Assembly: GCA_017857235.1 (NCBI GenBank)
Contig: JAFMDN010000001.1
Coordinates: 24,886-88,885, forward strand
Direction of reading: 5' to 3'
From: Methanobacteriota archaeon
GTDB taxonomy: Archaea; Thermoplasmatota; Thermoplasmata; Thermoplasmatales; GCA-001856825
DNA length: 64,000 bases
In this document: in pieces, positions 10,010 to 20,057 of the stretch
Layout: each line of letters begins with the position of its first letter
Numbering within the stretch: the first letter of the stretch is position 1
Notes under the pieces: model-generated
Databases searched by the model: none
Told to the model about the DNA's origin: nothing
What the model saw: the letters and a program-made list of their open reading frames with translations, nothing else
Made by a program: the position numbers and the translations under genes

Positions 10010-10779
10010 AACGACGCCTCCTCCAAACTCCTTTTACAGCTACAGCCTCTATTTTCAGGTATTTTGGGGAGTAGATTCTCTAACAACCTCATTACCTTCT
10101 CCTCGTTCTCTTTCATTACTTTAGTTACTTCTGATGCTGATACTGGTTTATCAGCCCAGACGTCAAAATCTGTAACTGTAGCCAATGTCATATAGCACAT
10201 GCCCATTTCCCTTGCTAGATTTATTTCTGGCACCAGAGTCATCCCAATTATATTCCCGATCTGCCTGAAAAATCTCGATTCAGCCCTTGTACTGAACCTC
10301 GGACCTTCTATGCAAACATATGTTGAGCCCTTTTTTATATTTATACCCATTTTTTTCCCCTCAGTATAAGCTATTTCTGATAATTCTGGACAAAATGGAT
10401 CAGCCATGGAAATGTGAACTACCTTTGGGCCATCATAGAAAGTGTAAATTCTCCCCTTTGTAAAATCAAAAAATTGATCAGGTATTACTACTGTCCCAGG
10501 TGGCAATTCTGGATCCAACGAACCTACTGCGGAAATGCTTATAACCCTTTCAATTCCCAGTTGATTAAGAGCAAATATGTTTGCCCTGTTGTTTATTTTG
10601 TGGGGTGGAATTTTGTGTGGTTTTCCATGCCTGTACAAAACAGCAACTTCCACACCGCCAATTTCTCCCACTTCAATGGGGGATGATGTTTCACCATAGG
10701 GGGTATGAATTAAAATGGACTTATATTTAGTCAGCAAGTTTCCTACTGCTGATCCACCGATTATTGCAATCTTACTCAT
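10006..10779 (-). CDS. mtnP: S-methyl-5'-thioadenosine phosphorylase
   Basis: PNP/MTAP family: YRHGKPHKIPPHKINNRANI, ISAVGSL, CIEGPRFSTRAES, GMTLVPEINLARE. Confidence 0.85.
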   Translation of the reverse strand: MSKIAIIGGSAVGNLLTKYKSILIHTPYGETSSPIEVGEIGGVEVAVLYRHGKPHKIPPHKINNRANIFALNQLGIERVISISAVGSLDPELPPGTVVIPDQFFDFTKGRIYTFYDGPKVVHISMADPFCPELSEIAYTEGKKMGINIKKGSTYVCIEGPRFSTRAESRFFRQIGNIIGMTLVPEINLAREMGMCYMTLATVTDFDVWADKPVSASEVTKVMKENEEKVMRLLENLLPKIPENRGCSCKRSLEEASL

Positions 10780-10959
10780 TGAGTAGTGATATAATGATAC
10801 CTAAAATATATTTTCACGGTCATTAATCAATTAATCTAATTAATAATGAAAATTCAAAATTTATTATCGCATCAGAAATTTAATGATAGCATCTGGACCT
10901 AACTGATGATATATAAAACATAACGCAAGATTAAATATCCATAATGAATAAGGGGAAAT

Positions 10960-11193
10960 ATGGAAGGCAAATCACGTCCCCTAGGATTACTGGGTAGCAG
11001 CTTGAACAAGTACGTTTTAGTTAAAGTTAAGTGGAATCGAGAGTACAGGGGAAAACTGGATGGATACGACCAACATATGAATTTAGTGATAAAAGAGGCA
11101 GAGGAAATAATAGACAGTAAATCCAATGGAGTTTTGCCCATAGCTGTTATCAGAGGGGATGTGGTTGTATATATTTCGCCTTCGGAGGTGTAA
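10960..11193 (+). CDS. Sm-like (LSm) RNA-binding protein
   Basis: Sm1/Sm2 motifs: VKVKWNREYRGKLDGYDQHMNLVIKEAEE ... AVIRGDVVVYISP. Confidence 0.85.
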   Translation: MEGKSRPLGLLGSSLNKYVLVKVKWNREYRGKLDGYDQHMNLVIKEAEEIIDSKSNGVLPIAVIRGDVVVYISPSEV

Positions 11194-11197
11194 ATAA

Positions 11198-11359
11198 ATG
11201 AGAGGAACTCCATCCATGGGCAAGAGGAGCAGGATAAAAGTTCATATAAAATGCAGGAGGTGCGGACATCACGCATACAATGTTCAGAAAAAGAGGTGTG
11301 CACACTGTGGATATCCTGCCCCTAGAATTAGAGAATATAGCTGGGCAAAAAGTAAGTGA
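11198..11359 (+). CDS. rpl37e: 50S ribosomal protein L37e (53 aa; not in the ORF track)
   Basis: Own translation: [53 protein letters not shown]; two CxxC zinc knuckles; directly after the LSm gene as in other archaea. Confidence 0.93.
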   Translation: MRGTPSMGKRSRIKVHIKCRRCGHHAYNVQKKRCAHCGYPAPRIREYSWAKSK

Positions 11360-12728
11360 TAAATGTGGAGTAGTTGCGCTATTAGAAGACAGTGGGGTAG
11401 AATATAGATTAATCCAGTCCCTGAGGATCCTGCAGCATAGGGGTCAGGAATCTGCTGGTATTTGTATTTACAATGGTAAGAATTTAAAGGTCTATAAAGG
11501 GATGGGTCTTGTCAGGGAAGTATTTTCTCAGATAAAGATAGATCAAACAGGGGATAGGGGAATTGGACACATCAGGTACAGCACTGCTGGTTCTTCCGTA
11601 ATAGATAATGCACAACCTATATTTTCTAGGGTTGGAAAATATGAGATAGCAATGGGCCACAATGGAGAAATAGTAAATGCAGAAGAGATCAGGAATGAAC
11701 TTGAATCTAAAGGTTATTCATTCAATACTACATCAGATACTGAAGTAATCTTGAGGCTACTTGCTATAAATCTCGCAAGGGGGGAGGATATAATAGATGC
11801 AATGAAACTAACATTCAGTAAAATTAGAGGTGCATATTCCCTAGTTATAATGATAAATGAAAGGGTTTTTGGTGTTAGGGATCCCAATGCTATTAGGCCC
11901 CTGGCAATTGGAAAAACTAAAAAAGGTTTTGGAATTGCATCTGAAAACGTTGTATTTGAACAACTTGGAGGTAAAATTATTAGAGATTTCTATCCTGGTG
12001 AAATTATTGAGTTGACGGAGAATGGTTATAAAAGTTATAGGTTTGGTAATGAATCCCCAGCACATTGCATGTTTGAATATGTTTATTTTGCAAGGCCTGA
12101 TTCCACAATAGATGGTAGAAACGTATTTGAAGTAAGGAAAAAAATTGGAGAAATACTTGCTAGAGAATGTCCTGCTGATGCAGATATTGTAATCCCGGTA
12201 CCTGATTCTGGGAGATCCCATGCCTTAGGGTATTCCATTGGTTCGGGAATACCTTTTGTGGAGGGTTTAATAAAAAATAGGTATGTTGATCGCACTTTTA
12301 TTATGCCAACACAAAATAAGAGGGAAGATGAACTTGATATAAAGCTCAACCCTATAAAGGAAGTTGTACAGGATAAAAGAGTTGTCCTTGTGGATGATTC
12401 AATTGTACGCGGGAATACAATGAGGAAGATTGTTAAACTTTTAAGGGATGCCGGAGCTAAAGAAGTTCATGTAAGGGTTGGGTCCCCACCAATAAAATAT
12501 CCTTGTTATCTCGGGATAGATATGAAAACCAAGGAGCAATTCGTGGCCAAGGAAGGTAAAAGCCTTGACGAACTGGCAAAGGAATTTGGTGCTAATAGCG
12601 TTGCTTATGTTTCAATAGACGGATTGGTGGAAGCAATAGGATTTGAAAAAAATAATCTTTGCCTTGGCTGCCTCATTGGGAAATATCCAATACCAATTAC
12701 TAATTTGAATGCAAACAATTTTACCTAA
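11280..12728 (+). CDS. purF: Amidophosphoribosyltransferase (glutamine PRPP amidotransferase); exact start uncertain
   Basis: CGVVALL N-terminal nucleophile region, [21 protein letters not shown] loop [18 protein letters not shown], Cys motif NNLCLGCL. Confidence 0.92.
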   Translation: MFRKRGVHTVDILPLELENIAGQKVSDKCGVVALLEDSGVEYRLIQSLRILQHRGQESAGICIYNGKNLKVYKGMGLVREVFSQIKIDQTGDRGIGHIRYSTAGSSVIDNAQPIFSRVGKYEIAMGHNGEIVNAEEIRNELESKGYSFNTTSDTEVILRLLAINLARGEDIIDAMKLTFSKIRGAYSLVIMINERVFGVRDPNAIRPLAIGKTKKGFGIASENVVFEQLGGKIIRDFYPGEIIELTENGYKSYRFGNESPAHCMFEYVYFARPDSTIDGRNVFEVRKKIGEILARECPADADIVIPVPDSGRSHALGYSIGSGIPFVEGLIKNRYVDRTFIMPTQNKREDELDIKLNPIKEVVQDKRVVLVDDSIVRGNTMRKIVKLLRDAGAKEVHVRVGSPPIKYPCYLGIDMKTKEQFVAKEGKSLDELAKEFGANSVAYVSIDGLVEAIGFEKNNLCLGCLIGKYPIPITNLNANNFT

Positions 12729-13515
12729 ATTCCCGTTTTATTTTCTCTATTTTTTCTTTAGTCCTCTTGGGTATATCTGATTTAATTCCTGCCAAATCGG
12801 CTCTTGCGGCTTTCACAATGCCGTTGGCATAAACTCTGGCAATTTTTCCTGCTAGTTTCCTAGGCGCTTTATATATGTCTGGTATTTCATATATGACCCC
12901 GTGCTTTGGAGGGGTGCCCTTTCCTTTTTTAAATCTAAAAAAGGCTTTTTCTGCACCCAATATCTGTATTGCACTTGATGAACTCATAGCAATTTCTTTT
13001 ATTCCACCTGATAAACTTATGAGCCTTGCAGTAACTTTATGTCCAATGAGGGAAGACGTATTGGGAGCATTCCTTTCCACATATGCCTTAAGCATAGAAT
13101 CCAATTTGTCCCTGTAATTCAGCAAATTTTCTTCTAACTCTTGAAAGAGCTTTGTTGCTCCTGGATCTATCTTATCGGAATATTTTATCAGAGTTTCTGA
13201 TTCCACTTTTTTCAATGTCACAAAATTTATGAACTTGTCAATTTCATCAATCATTTTAACAAGCTTATCTATAATTTGGTCTTCCGTTATCTTTTCTCTC
13301 ATTATACTTTTGTTAATGGCGCTTGTAAGTTCCTTTATATTTTCCAAGTCTAAATTTTTATTGACCAGTGAATCTGTGAACACTATAGTTTCTCCATTAT
13401 ATTCAGATCTGCCTTCTCTTAATAATTCCAAATATATTTTCATAAATTCATCTTTCGATATTTTTATTTTCCTGACGCCATCACTCAATTCGTCGTAGCT
13501 AACTAGATAAAGCAT
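12721..13515 (-). CDS. Nop5/Nop56-like C/D-box RNP protein (short form)
   Basis: Nop domain: LIGHKVTARLISLSGGIKEIAMSSSSAIQILGAEKAFFRFKKGKGTPPKHGVIYEIPDI. Confidence 0.85.
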   Translation of the reverse strand: MLYLVSYDELSDGVRKIKISKDEFMKIYLELLREGRSEYNGETIVFTDSLVNKNLDLENIKELTSAINKSIMREKITEDQIIDKLVKMIDEIDKFINFVTLKKVESETLIKYSDKIDPGATKLFQELEENLLNYRDKLDSMLKAYVERNAPNTSSLIGHKVTARLISLSGGIKEIAMSSSSAIQILGAEKAFFRFKKGKGTPPKHGVIYEIPDIYKAPRKLAGKIARVYANGIVKAARADLAGIKSDIPKRTKEKIEKIKREFR

Positions 13516-13686
13516 TCATAATCCTATTATGAATATGTTAATTAAATTTTATATCCCCATTTTTTAAACAAACTATCATTTGTTAATTTTTAATCTGTTA
13601 AATGCTTAATTTTCGCATTCAATGAAGAAATTGCACATCCATTATGATTCCAATTAAAATTTTATACTTATAAAGAATTTACCCTA

Positions 13687-14139
13687 ATGCAACTAAAAAA
13701 ATATGATTATGATAGACTCCTGTATGAATATAGGGAGAAGTTTGACAATAAAAACCCCCTTCAATATACTGTTAATTTTTTAAGGAATAAGGTGGATAAA
13801 TATAACTGGGTTGGAATTTACATGGTAGAAGACGATGATTTGGTATTAAGAGCCTGGGATGGACCGGAAGCTACTGAGCACGTCAGGATAAAGATAGGTG
13901 AAGGAATATGTGGGCTAGCAGCTAAAGAACAATTTACAGTTGTAGTACCTGATGTATCAAAGGACAGCAGATATATTGCCTGTTTTCCCAATACAAAATC
14001 TGAGATAGTTGTACCAATTTTCAATAATGGTAAAGTAATTGGAGAAATTGATATAGACAGCGATTTAATCGATCCTTTTGACAAGAAAGACGAGCATTTC
14101 CTCGAAAGCATAGCAAACTTTTTAGGCAGTTTGTTATAA
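13687..14139 (+). CDS. GAF-domain protein, free methionine-(R)-sulfoxide reductase (fRMsr)-like
   Basis: NWVGIYMVEDDDLVL, GEGICGLAA, YIACFPNTKSEIVVPI: GAF fold with two of the fRMsr-type Cys positions. Confidence 0.65.
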   Translation: MQLKKYDYDRLLYEYREKFDNKNPLQYTVNFLRNKVDKYNWVGIYMVEDDDLVLRAWDGPEATEHVRIKIGEGICGLAAKEQFTVVVPDVSKDSRYIACFPNTKSEIVVPIFNNGKVIGEIDIDSDLIDPFDKKDEHFLESIANFLGSLL

Positions 14140-14394
14140 GTGTCAATGTTGACTGCAGATTCGATTGACCTAATGAATAATTTTGGAGGTAATGCTCATA
14201 TGATTGTTAAAAAATATACTAAATATGAGAAAGCTAGAATTATAGGTGCAAGGGCTCTCCAGATATCAATGGGGGCCCCAATTCTGGTTGACATTCCAAA
14301 GGATATAATTGACCCTGTAAAAATTGCCTTAATAGAACTTGAGAATGATGCAATTCCCATGACTGTTAAGCGCAAGAAGAGGTCAACAGTATGA
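14140..14394 (+). CDS. rpoK: DNA-directed RNA polymerase subunit K (Rpb6-like)
   Basis: [28 protein letters not shown], characteristic RpoK. Confidence 0.88.
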   Translation: MSMLTADSIDLMNNFGGNAHMIVKKYTKYEKARIIGARALQISMGAPILVDIPKDIIDPVKIALIELENDAIPMTVKRKKRSTV

Positions 14395-14774
14395 AAAATT
14401 GGAGTGGTCATATTATTTTTCCCGATGACTTTCAGTGGAAATATCTGGAAAAGAGCTATAAAGGATTAATGGAACTATTCTTTGAAGAAACAGGAGAACT
14501 CGAGGAAGAACCAGACCATCGGGACGTTATAATATATATAAACATGGTAGATATAAAAAATAATAGAAAACCTGAAGGATATAATAGAGAGGGAAAGCTC
14601 AGGATGGTCTTTCCTTTGCATAGGAAAGAAATTACAATTTTATCGCCCTTACCTGAATCCTACGTAAGGGATGTTTCCGAATCTCTCAGCAGGTATCTTA
14701 CCAGTAAGAAAATAAAGCACAATTTGGAATTTGATTTAATGAAATACACTGAATACAGGAAAAAGAGAAAATAA
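14391..14774 (+). CDS. Hypothetical protein
   Basis: 127 aa ORF overlapping rpoK by 4 nt (translationally coupled). Confidence 0.5.
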   Translation: MKNWSGHIIFPDDFQWKYLEKSYKGLMELFFEETGELEEEPDHRDVIIYINMVDIKNNRKPEGYNREGKLRMVFPLHRKEITILSPLPESYVRDVSESLSRYLTSKKIKHNLEFDLMKYTEYRKKRK

Positions 14775-14776
14775 GT

Positions 14777-15916
14777 TTATCCCAGATATTCAAGAATTCT
14801 ATTTCCACCTTCAATTAGTTCTTCCATAGACAAAGCATATGAGATTCTAAAATTGAACTTGGAAGATGGTCCGAATGGTTCACCGGGTGTCACCAGAACT
14901 CCCTTCTTTTCTAGAAGATCGTTGCTGAATTTGTTCCCATCCATACCATTCAATAGTTTTGGAAATATATAAAAAGTTCCGCGTGGTATATTTAATTTCA
15001 ACTTTTCGCTCTTTGATAGTATCTGATAAATTTTGTTTCTCTTTTCTTGGAAGGATTCTTTCAATTTTTGAGGAAAAACCCTGTCATCCATGGCTTTCAA
15101 TGCGGCATACTGAGAAATTGATGGTGCACATGTAATTGTATGCTGCTGATAAGCATCTAAATATGGACTAAATGATTTTGGGGAGATAATATAACCTATT
15201 CTCCAGCCAGTCATTGCGTGGCTCTTTGAGAAACCATTTACGACGAATGTTAAATCTTCCATGCCTGGAAACTGCAGAATTGATTCGTGTTTCCCCTCAT
15301 ACACTATATCTTCATAAATTTCATCTGACATCACATAAATCTTCTTATCCAAGGAAATATCTGCCAATGCTTTTAACTCTTCATGGGTTGCAACCCAACC
15401 TTGTGGGTTGGCAGGGCTATTTAGGAGTAACATTTTTGTTTTGGGTGAAATCTTTTCCTTCAGATCCTCAATATCCAAGGATCCATCATCGTTTGAGTTA
15501 ACGTATACTGGCTTCCCTCCAAAAAGCTTCACAATTTCTGGATAAGATAAAAATGATGGGTCTTGGAGCAAAACCTCATCACCTGGCTCAATCACTGATC
15601 CCACTGCTATGTTAATTGCAAATTTTGCAATCGATACTATAACCTGGGATGGCAGTATTTCCTTTGAGGTCATATCTGAATATTTCTTTGCTATTTTGCT
15701 TCTCAATTCAGGAATCCCGGAAGATGGAGTATAATGAGTTTTTCCGGCCTGGGCCATTTTGAATGCATATTCTATCACTTCAATTGGTGTGGTTGGCTCA
15801 GGTTCCCCGGCTGCAAATGATATTACGCTTTTCCCTTGAGACTTTAGCTGGGAAAATTTGTTATTCAGAGAAATTGTTGCAGAGGGTGTTATGTTTTTAT
15901 ATAAGGTAGATACCAT
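14777..15916 (-). CDS. Class I/II pyridoxal-phosphate aminotransferase (aspartate aminotransferase-like)
   Basis: FAAGEPEPTTP, NSPANPQGWV, SDEIYEDIVYEG, NGFSKSHAMTGWRIGY. Confidence 0.88.
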   Translation of the reverse strand: MVSTLYKNITPSATISLNNKFSQLKSQGKSVISFAAGEPEPTTPIEVIEYAFKMAQAGKTHYTPSSGIPELRSKIAKKYSDMTSKEILPSQVIVSIAKFAINIAVGSVIEPGDEVLLQDPSFLSYPEIVKLFGGKPVYVNSNDDGSLDIEDLKEKISPKTKMLLLNSPANPQGWVATHEELKALADISLDKKIYVMSDEIYEDIVYEGKHESILQFPGMEDLTFVVNGFSKSHAMTGWRIGYIISPKSFSPYLDAYQQHTITCAPSISQYAALKAMDDRVFPQKLKESFQEKRNKIYQILSKSEKLKLNIPRGTFYIFPKLLNGMDGNKFSNDLLEKKGVLVTPGEPFGPSSKFNFRISYALSMEELIEGGNRILEYLG

Positions 15917-15985
15917 GGCGAATTATGTCTTCTTGATATATTTAAATTTACATTTTCCTTACTTCGAAATGTAAATTAATCAGGT

Positions 15986-16768
15986 ATGGTTATTGAATTA
16001 GTGGCTGTAATTGCAAAAAATCTATATAAAAAGTACGGAAACAAATTGATTCTCAATGACATAAATTTAGAGATAGTAGATGGTGACATCTTTGGCCTAC
16101 TTGGACCTAATGGTTCCGGTAAATCAACACTAATGAAAATTTTTGCAGGGACACTGAAATATGATTATGGTCAGGTGACAGTAGAATCATACGATCCAAA
16201 TAGAAATCCAATTGAAATAAGAAAAATTGTTGGTTATGTTCCTGAGACTCCAGTTTTGTATGAATCATTGACTCCGAGAGAATATTTTGAATTCATAGGT
16301 AGCATGAGGGGTCTCGACATTTCTCCAAATTTATTGGAAAAGAGGATTGACGAATTGGCATATGCCCTTGGAATTTCTGAATATATGGATAATTTTATTG
16401 GTTCCCTTTCCTTTGGTACTAAGCAGAAGGTATCTATAATTTCATCCCTACTTCACAATCCTAAAATTCTAATACTTGATGAGAGCATTAACGGCCTTGA
16501 CCCAAAATCAGCAAAGATTTTTAAGAGCCTTCTAATGGATCTTTCTAAGGAAGGAAAAATAATTATTTTCTCCACACACATATTAGAAATAGCACAGAAC
16601 ATATGCAAGAAAGTTGCAATAATGGATAAAGGCTCAGTAAAGTATACTGGGAAAATAGATGAAATTTCTTCCCAGGATAAAAACCTAGAAGAAGTTTTTC
16701 TTAAATTAACATCTTCAGAGGACATAGATCAGATAGTTAAAGCACTGAAGGAGTCTATAACTTCGTAA
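15986..16768 (+). CDS. ABC transporter ATP-binding protein
   Basis: Walker A GPNGSGKST, signature LSFGTKQKVSI, Walker B ILILDESINGLDP. Confidence 0.88.
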   Translation: MVIELVAVIAKNLYKKYGNKLILNDINLEIVDGDIFGLLGPNGSGKSTLMKIFAGTLKYDYGQVTVESYDPNRNPIEIRKIVGYVPETPVLYESLTPREYFEFIGSMRGLDISPNLLEKRIDELAYALGISEYMDNFIGSLSFGTKQKVSIISSLLHNPKILILDESINGLDPKSAKIFKSLLMDLSKEGKIIIFSTHILEIAQNICKKVAIMDKGSVKYTGKIDEISSQDKNLEEVFLKLTSSEDIDQIVKALKESITS

Positions 16769-16814
16769 ATTAAGGTATATGGAACATTAATAAATATGTG
16801 TTTCATGTCTAAAT

Positions 16815-17900
16815 ATGCTTCATTATTTTAAGGTATCAATCCCGCTCATCCAGGAATTTAAAACAAGTTTTGGTGTGCAATACCAAAGGGAGGCAGTAAT
16901 ACTTCGATACTATGATGGGGAGATTGAAGCTTTCGGAGAGATGGTTTCGGATGAATATCCTGGATATTCTTATGAGTTCAATGACGCTGAAATTATTGTC
17001 ATAAAAAAATATTTAGCCCCTATTTTGAAAAAAACCCAAGACCCTGAAGAATTTTCTAAATTAACTGAACATATAAAAGGGCATAATATGGCCAAGGCTG
17101 CCTTGGAAATGATGCTTTATGATTATATTTCAAAGAAAGAGGAAAAACCGCTCTATAAATTTATAGGTAGAACTAAGGGTTATGCTGATGTTGGAATATC
17201 TATTGGCATATCAAGTATTGATGCCACCATTAGTACAGTAGAGAAGGCAGTTAATAGGGGATATAAGAGAATCAAAGTTAAAATACAGAAAGGGCATGAT
17301 ATTGAGCTTTTGAAATCCTTAAGGGGGAAGTTTCCTAATATTCCCTTGAGTGTGGATGCTAATCAGGATTACACCTTAAAAGATTTGGAAACTTTGAAGA
17401 AATTGGACGATTTCAATCTAGAATATATAGAACAGCCTCTTGGTAAAGATGATTTCATAGGATATACAAAGCTAAAAAAAGAGATTCAAACAAAAATATG
17501 CCTAGATGAGTCCATTGAGTCCCCAGAATCGGCCATAATGTATATTGAAGCAGGTATTGCAGACATTATTAATTTGAAACCTGGAAGAATGGGTGGCATT
17601 GGAAATACTTTGAAGGTAATTGATATTGCAAAGAAAAATTCAGTGGGTTTATGGGTTGGTGGCATGCTAGAAACAGGTATTGGAAGATCCTTCAATATTT
17701 CCATAGCATCCCTAGAAGATGTAAAATTACCTGGAGATACAAGCCCCAATGACAAATACTTTTGGAAGGATATAACAATGGAGGTTTTTACCATGGAAAA
17801 CGGGAGAATTTATCCATTCAACAATCCTGGGATAGGTGTAACCATTGACTACCCCAATTTCATTCAGGTGATGAAGGATGGAGAAAAAATTATTGATTGA
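16815..17900 (+). CDS. Enolase-superfamily enzyme (N-succinylamino-acid racemase / o-succinylbenzoate synthase / muconate cycloisomerase-like)
   Basis: Catalytic KVKIQKG, SVDANQDY, EQPLG, CLDES, LKPGRMGG motifs. Confidence 0.8.
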   Translation: MLHYFKVSIPLIQEFKTSFGVQYQREAVILRYYDGEIEAFGEMVSDEYPGYSYEFNDAEIIVIKKYLAPILKKTQDPEEFSKLTEHIKGHNMAKAALEMMLYDYISKKEEKPLYKFIGRTKGYADVGISIGISSIDATISTVEKAVNRGYKRIKVKIQKGHDIELLKSLRGKFPNIPLSVDANQDYTLKDLETLKKLDDFNLEYIEQPLGKDDFIGYTKLKKEIQTKICLDESIESPESAIMYIEAGIADIINLKPGRMGGIGNTLKVIDIAKKNSVGLWVGGMLETGIGRSFNISIASLEDVKLPGDTSPNDKYFWKDITMEVFTMENGRIYPFNNPGIGVTIDYPNFIQVMKDGEKIID

Positions 17901-19002
17901 AAATGTAAAAAAACAATTCCAGAGGATGGTCGAACTTAGAAGAGATATCCATAAGCACCCTGAGATTGGAATGGAAACTGTTAGGACCTCTGAAATAGTC
18001 ATTTCCGAAGCTAGTAAATTCGGCTTGAAATATAAAAAGATAGGAAATGGAGTAGTTTTAGACTTTGTAGATGAGCCTCATATAGCTCTGAGGGCTGATA
18101 TGGATGCACTTCCAATCAATGAAGAAACAAATCTCCTTTTTTCTTCGGAGATACCAAATAGGATGCATGCTTGCGGGCATGACATGCACACCGCAATTTT
18201 GCTTGGCTTAATTCCCATTGTCAAAAATATGAATCTTCCTGTTAGAATGATATTCCAACCAGGGGAGGAGATAGGCAAAGGAGCTATCTCAATGATAGAT
18301 GGAGGTGCACTTGATGGTATAAAATTCATTTTTGGTCTCCATGCATGGACCTCCATGGATGTCGGCGAGTATCATATTGTAAAAGGCGGAGCCATGGCAG
18401 CTGTTGACAACTTCATTATCAAAATAAGAGGGAAAGGTGGACATGCTGCCTATCCTCATCTAGCTTATGATACTATTGCGGAAGCTGCTCGCGTAATTAA
18501 TTACCTATTAGAAATACCAAGCAGAAAGGTTAATCCTCTTGATCCTGCGGTTGTTTCTATAGGATACATTAAAGGTGGATATACCAATAATGTTATTCCT
18601 CAAATTGTGGAAATGGGTGGCACAGCTAGATCACTTAACCAAAATGTCGCTTCAATCATTGAGAGAGAAATCAAGTCCATTTCTAATGAGCACGTGGAGG
18701 TAACATATGAAAAAGAGCTACCTGTCCTTGAGAACGATGTTGAATATTCTTATTCGATAGATAGAATCGCAAAGGAATTTGTCAAAGACAGGATGGTTCC
18801 ACCTACCATGGGTGGGGAGGATTTCGCCTTTTACTGTAAAAAAACACGTTGTGCCTTTGCATTTCTTGGAACTGGTAAAATCAATGGCATCGAAGTTTCA
18901 AAACACAGCAGTAACTTCAATATAAATGAAGAATCTATGATATATGGGGCCCTTCTCCATATTTCAGCCATTCTGGCCGCGGAAGAATTGATCAAAGTGT
19001 AG
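17878..19002 (+). CDS. M20-family amidohydrolase (N-acyl-amino-acid/hippurate hydrolase-like)
   Basis: RRDIHKHPEIGMET, ACGHDMHTA, FQPGEEIGKGA, FGLHAW, GKGGHAAYPHLAYD, MGGEDFAFY. Confidence 0.88.
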   Translation: MEKKLLIENVKKQFQRMVELRRDIHKHPEIGMETVRTSEIVISEASKFGLKYKKIGNGVVLDFVDEPHIALRADMDALPINEETNLLFSSEIPNRMHACGHDMHTAILLGLIPIVKNMNLPVRMIFQPGEEIGKGAISMIDGGALDGIKFIFGLHAWTSMDVGEYHIVKGGAMAAVDNFIIKIRGKGGHAAYPHLAYDTIAEAARVINYLLEIPSRKVNPLDPAVVSIGYIKGGYTNNVIPQIVEMGGTARSLNQNVASIIEREIKSISNEHVEVTYEKELPVLENDVEYSYSIDRIAKEFVKDRMVPPTMGGEDFAFYCKKTRCAFAFLGTGKINGIEVSKHSSNFNINEESMIYGALLHISAILAAEELIKV

Positions 19003-19141
19003 TTAATTTATTTTTCTTAATCCCTTTTTTAAGCAATGATTGCTCTTGATATGTAAAATATCTCATTTTTCAACTTACTGTTGGAAATATTCCATAGGTT
19101 ATCTATGTGGTAAAATAATTTATAATATTATGTAATAATGG

Positions 19142-19522
19142 TTGATGCCCGATCCAGCTTCTAAATTTTTCAGTTGCAGCAATGTTGAAAGAGCAATATT
19201 TGAAGCAGGTATAAAGCTTGGTGCCATTTATCATCAATACACTGGCATTCCCGTGAACCAATATAACGTTGAATACCTTGAAAAGGCAATAGAAATGGCA
19301 ACAGAGGCTCAGCCATTTGTAGAGGAAGTGAAGGTAAATATAGATAGGAATAAAATTGGCAAGGAGCTGTCTGTATACAAATATAAAACCCTAACCGGTG
19401 ATATGATAAATGTAACCATCAAAATTAATTATGAGGGTGCAAGGGTCATTGGAGAAATGAAGTTCATCGATGAGATGAATTATCCACTCATGTTTTTCAG
19501 GGTAGATAAAAATGATCAGTAA
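19142..19522 (+). CDS. mptD: Archaeal-type dihydroneopterin aldolase (MptD-like)
   Basis: ERAIFEAGIKLGAIYHQYTGIPV typical of the MptD family. Confidence 0.7.
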   Translation: MMPDPASKFFSCSNVERAIFEAGIKLGAIYHQYTGIPVNQYNVEYLEKAIEMATEAQPFVEEVKVNIDRNKIGKELSVYKYKTLTGDMINVTIKINYEGARVIGEMKFIDEMNYPLMFFRVDKNDQ

Positions 19523-20057
19523 AGTGGCCTTAAGTGGTTCCGAAGGGGTAGGAAAAACTGAAGTCTTAAAGAAAGTTATAGAAATATTGGAGAAAGAAGG
19601 GCATGTTGTTGGAGGGATAATTACAGAAAAGGAATATGAAGGAAAAGAACCAGTAGGATTAAGGGTAATAGACTGGCATTCTAAAAATTCCATCATATTT
19701 GCCCATAAAAGTATTAATTCAAGAATAAGGGTAGGGAAATTCGGTGTTGATATTAAAGCGTTTGATCAGATAGCAATACCTGCACTCCAATGGGCTAAAG
19801 ATAATGCAGAGATCATAGTCATAGACGAAATCGGAAAGGTTGAACAGGAGAGTAAGCAGTATACAGAGCTTGTAAAGGAGATTCTTGATATGGATAAAAT
19901 GCTGATTGTGACAATACACAAGAAAGGTAGAAATCCCTTATTGCAAGAAGTGAAGAAACGTGATGATATGAGGAACTTGGAAATAAATCCAATTAATAGA
20001 AATGTATTGGTCTTTAAAATTGTCAACATTATAAAAGGTGAAGAATCCACCATATGA
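19512..20057 (+). CDS. THEP1-type nucleoside triphosphatase
   Basis: Walker A SGSEGVGKTEVL, VVGGIITEKEYEGKEPVGLRVID, IIVIDEIGKVEQES. Confidence 0.85.
   Translation: MISKVALSGSEGVGKTEVLKKVIEILEKEGHVVGGIITEKEYEGKEPVGLRVIDWHSKNSIIFAHKSINSRIRVGKFGVDIKAFDQIAIPALQWAKDNAEIIVIDEIGKVEQESKQYTELVKEILDMDKMLIVTIHKKGRNPLLQEVKKRDDMRNLEINPINRNVLVFKIVNIIKGEESTI

Noticed and set aside
10880-10930. aatgatag...aactgatgatat considered as a C/D-box sRNA before the LSm gene
   Set aside because: Box C and D elements are imperfect and mis-spaced; insufficient evidence.
10899-11303. 134-aa minus-strand ORF
   Set aside because: Antisense to the LSm and L37e genes; hydrophobic low-information translation.
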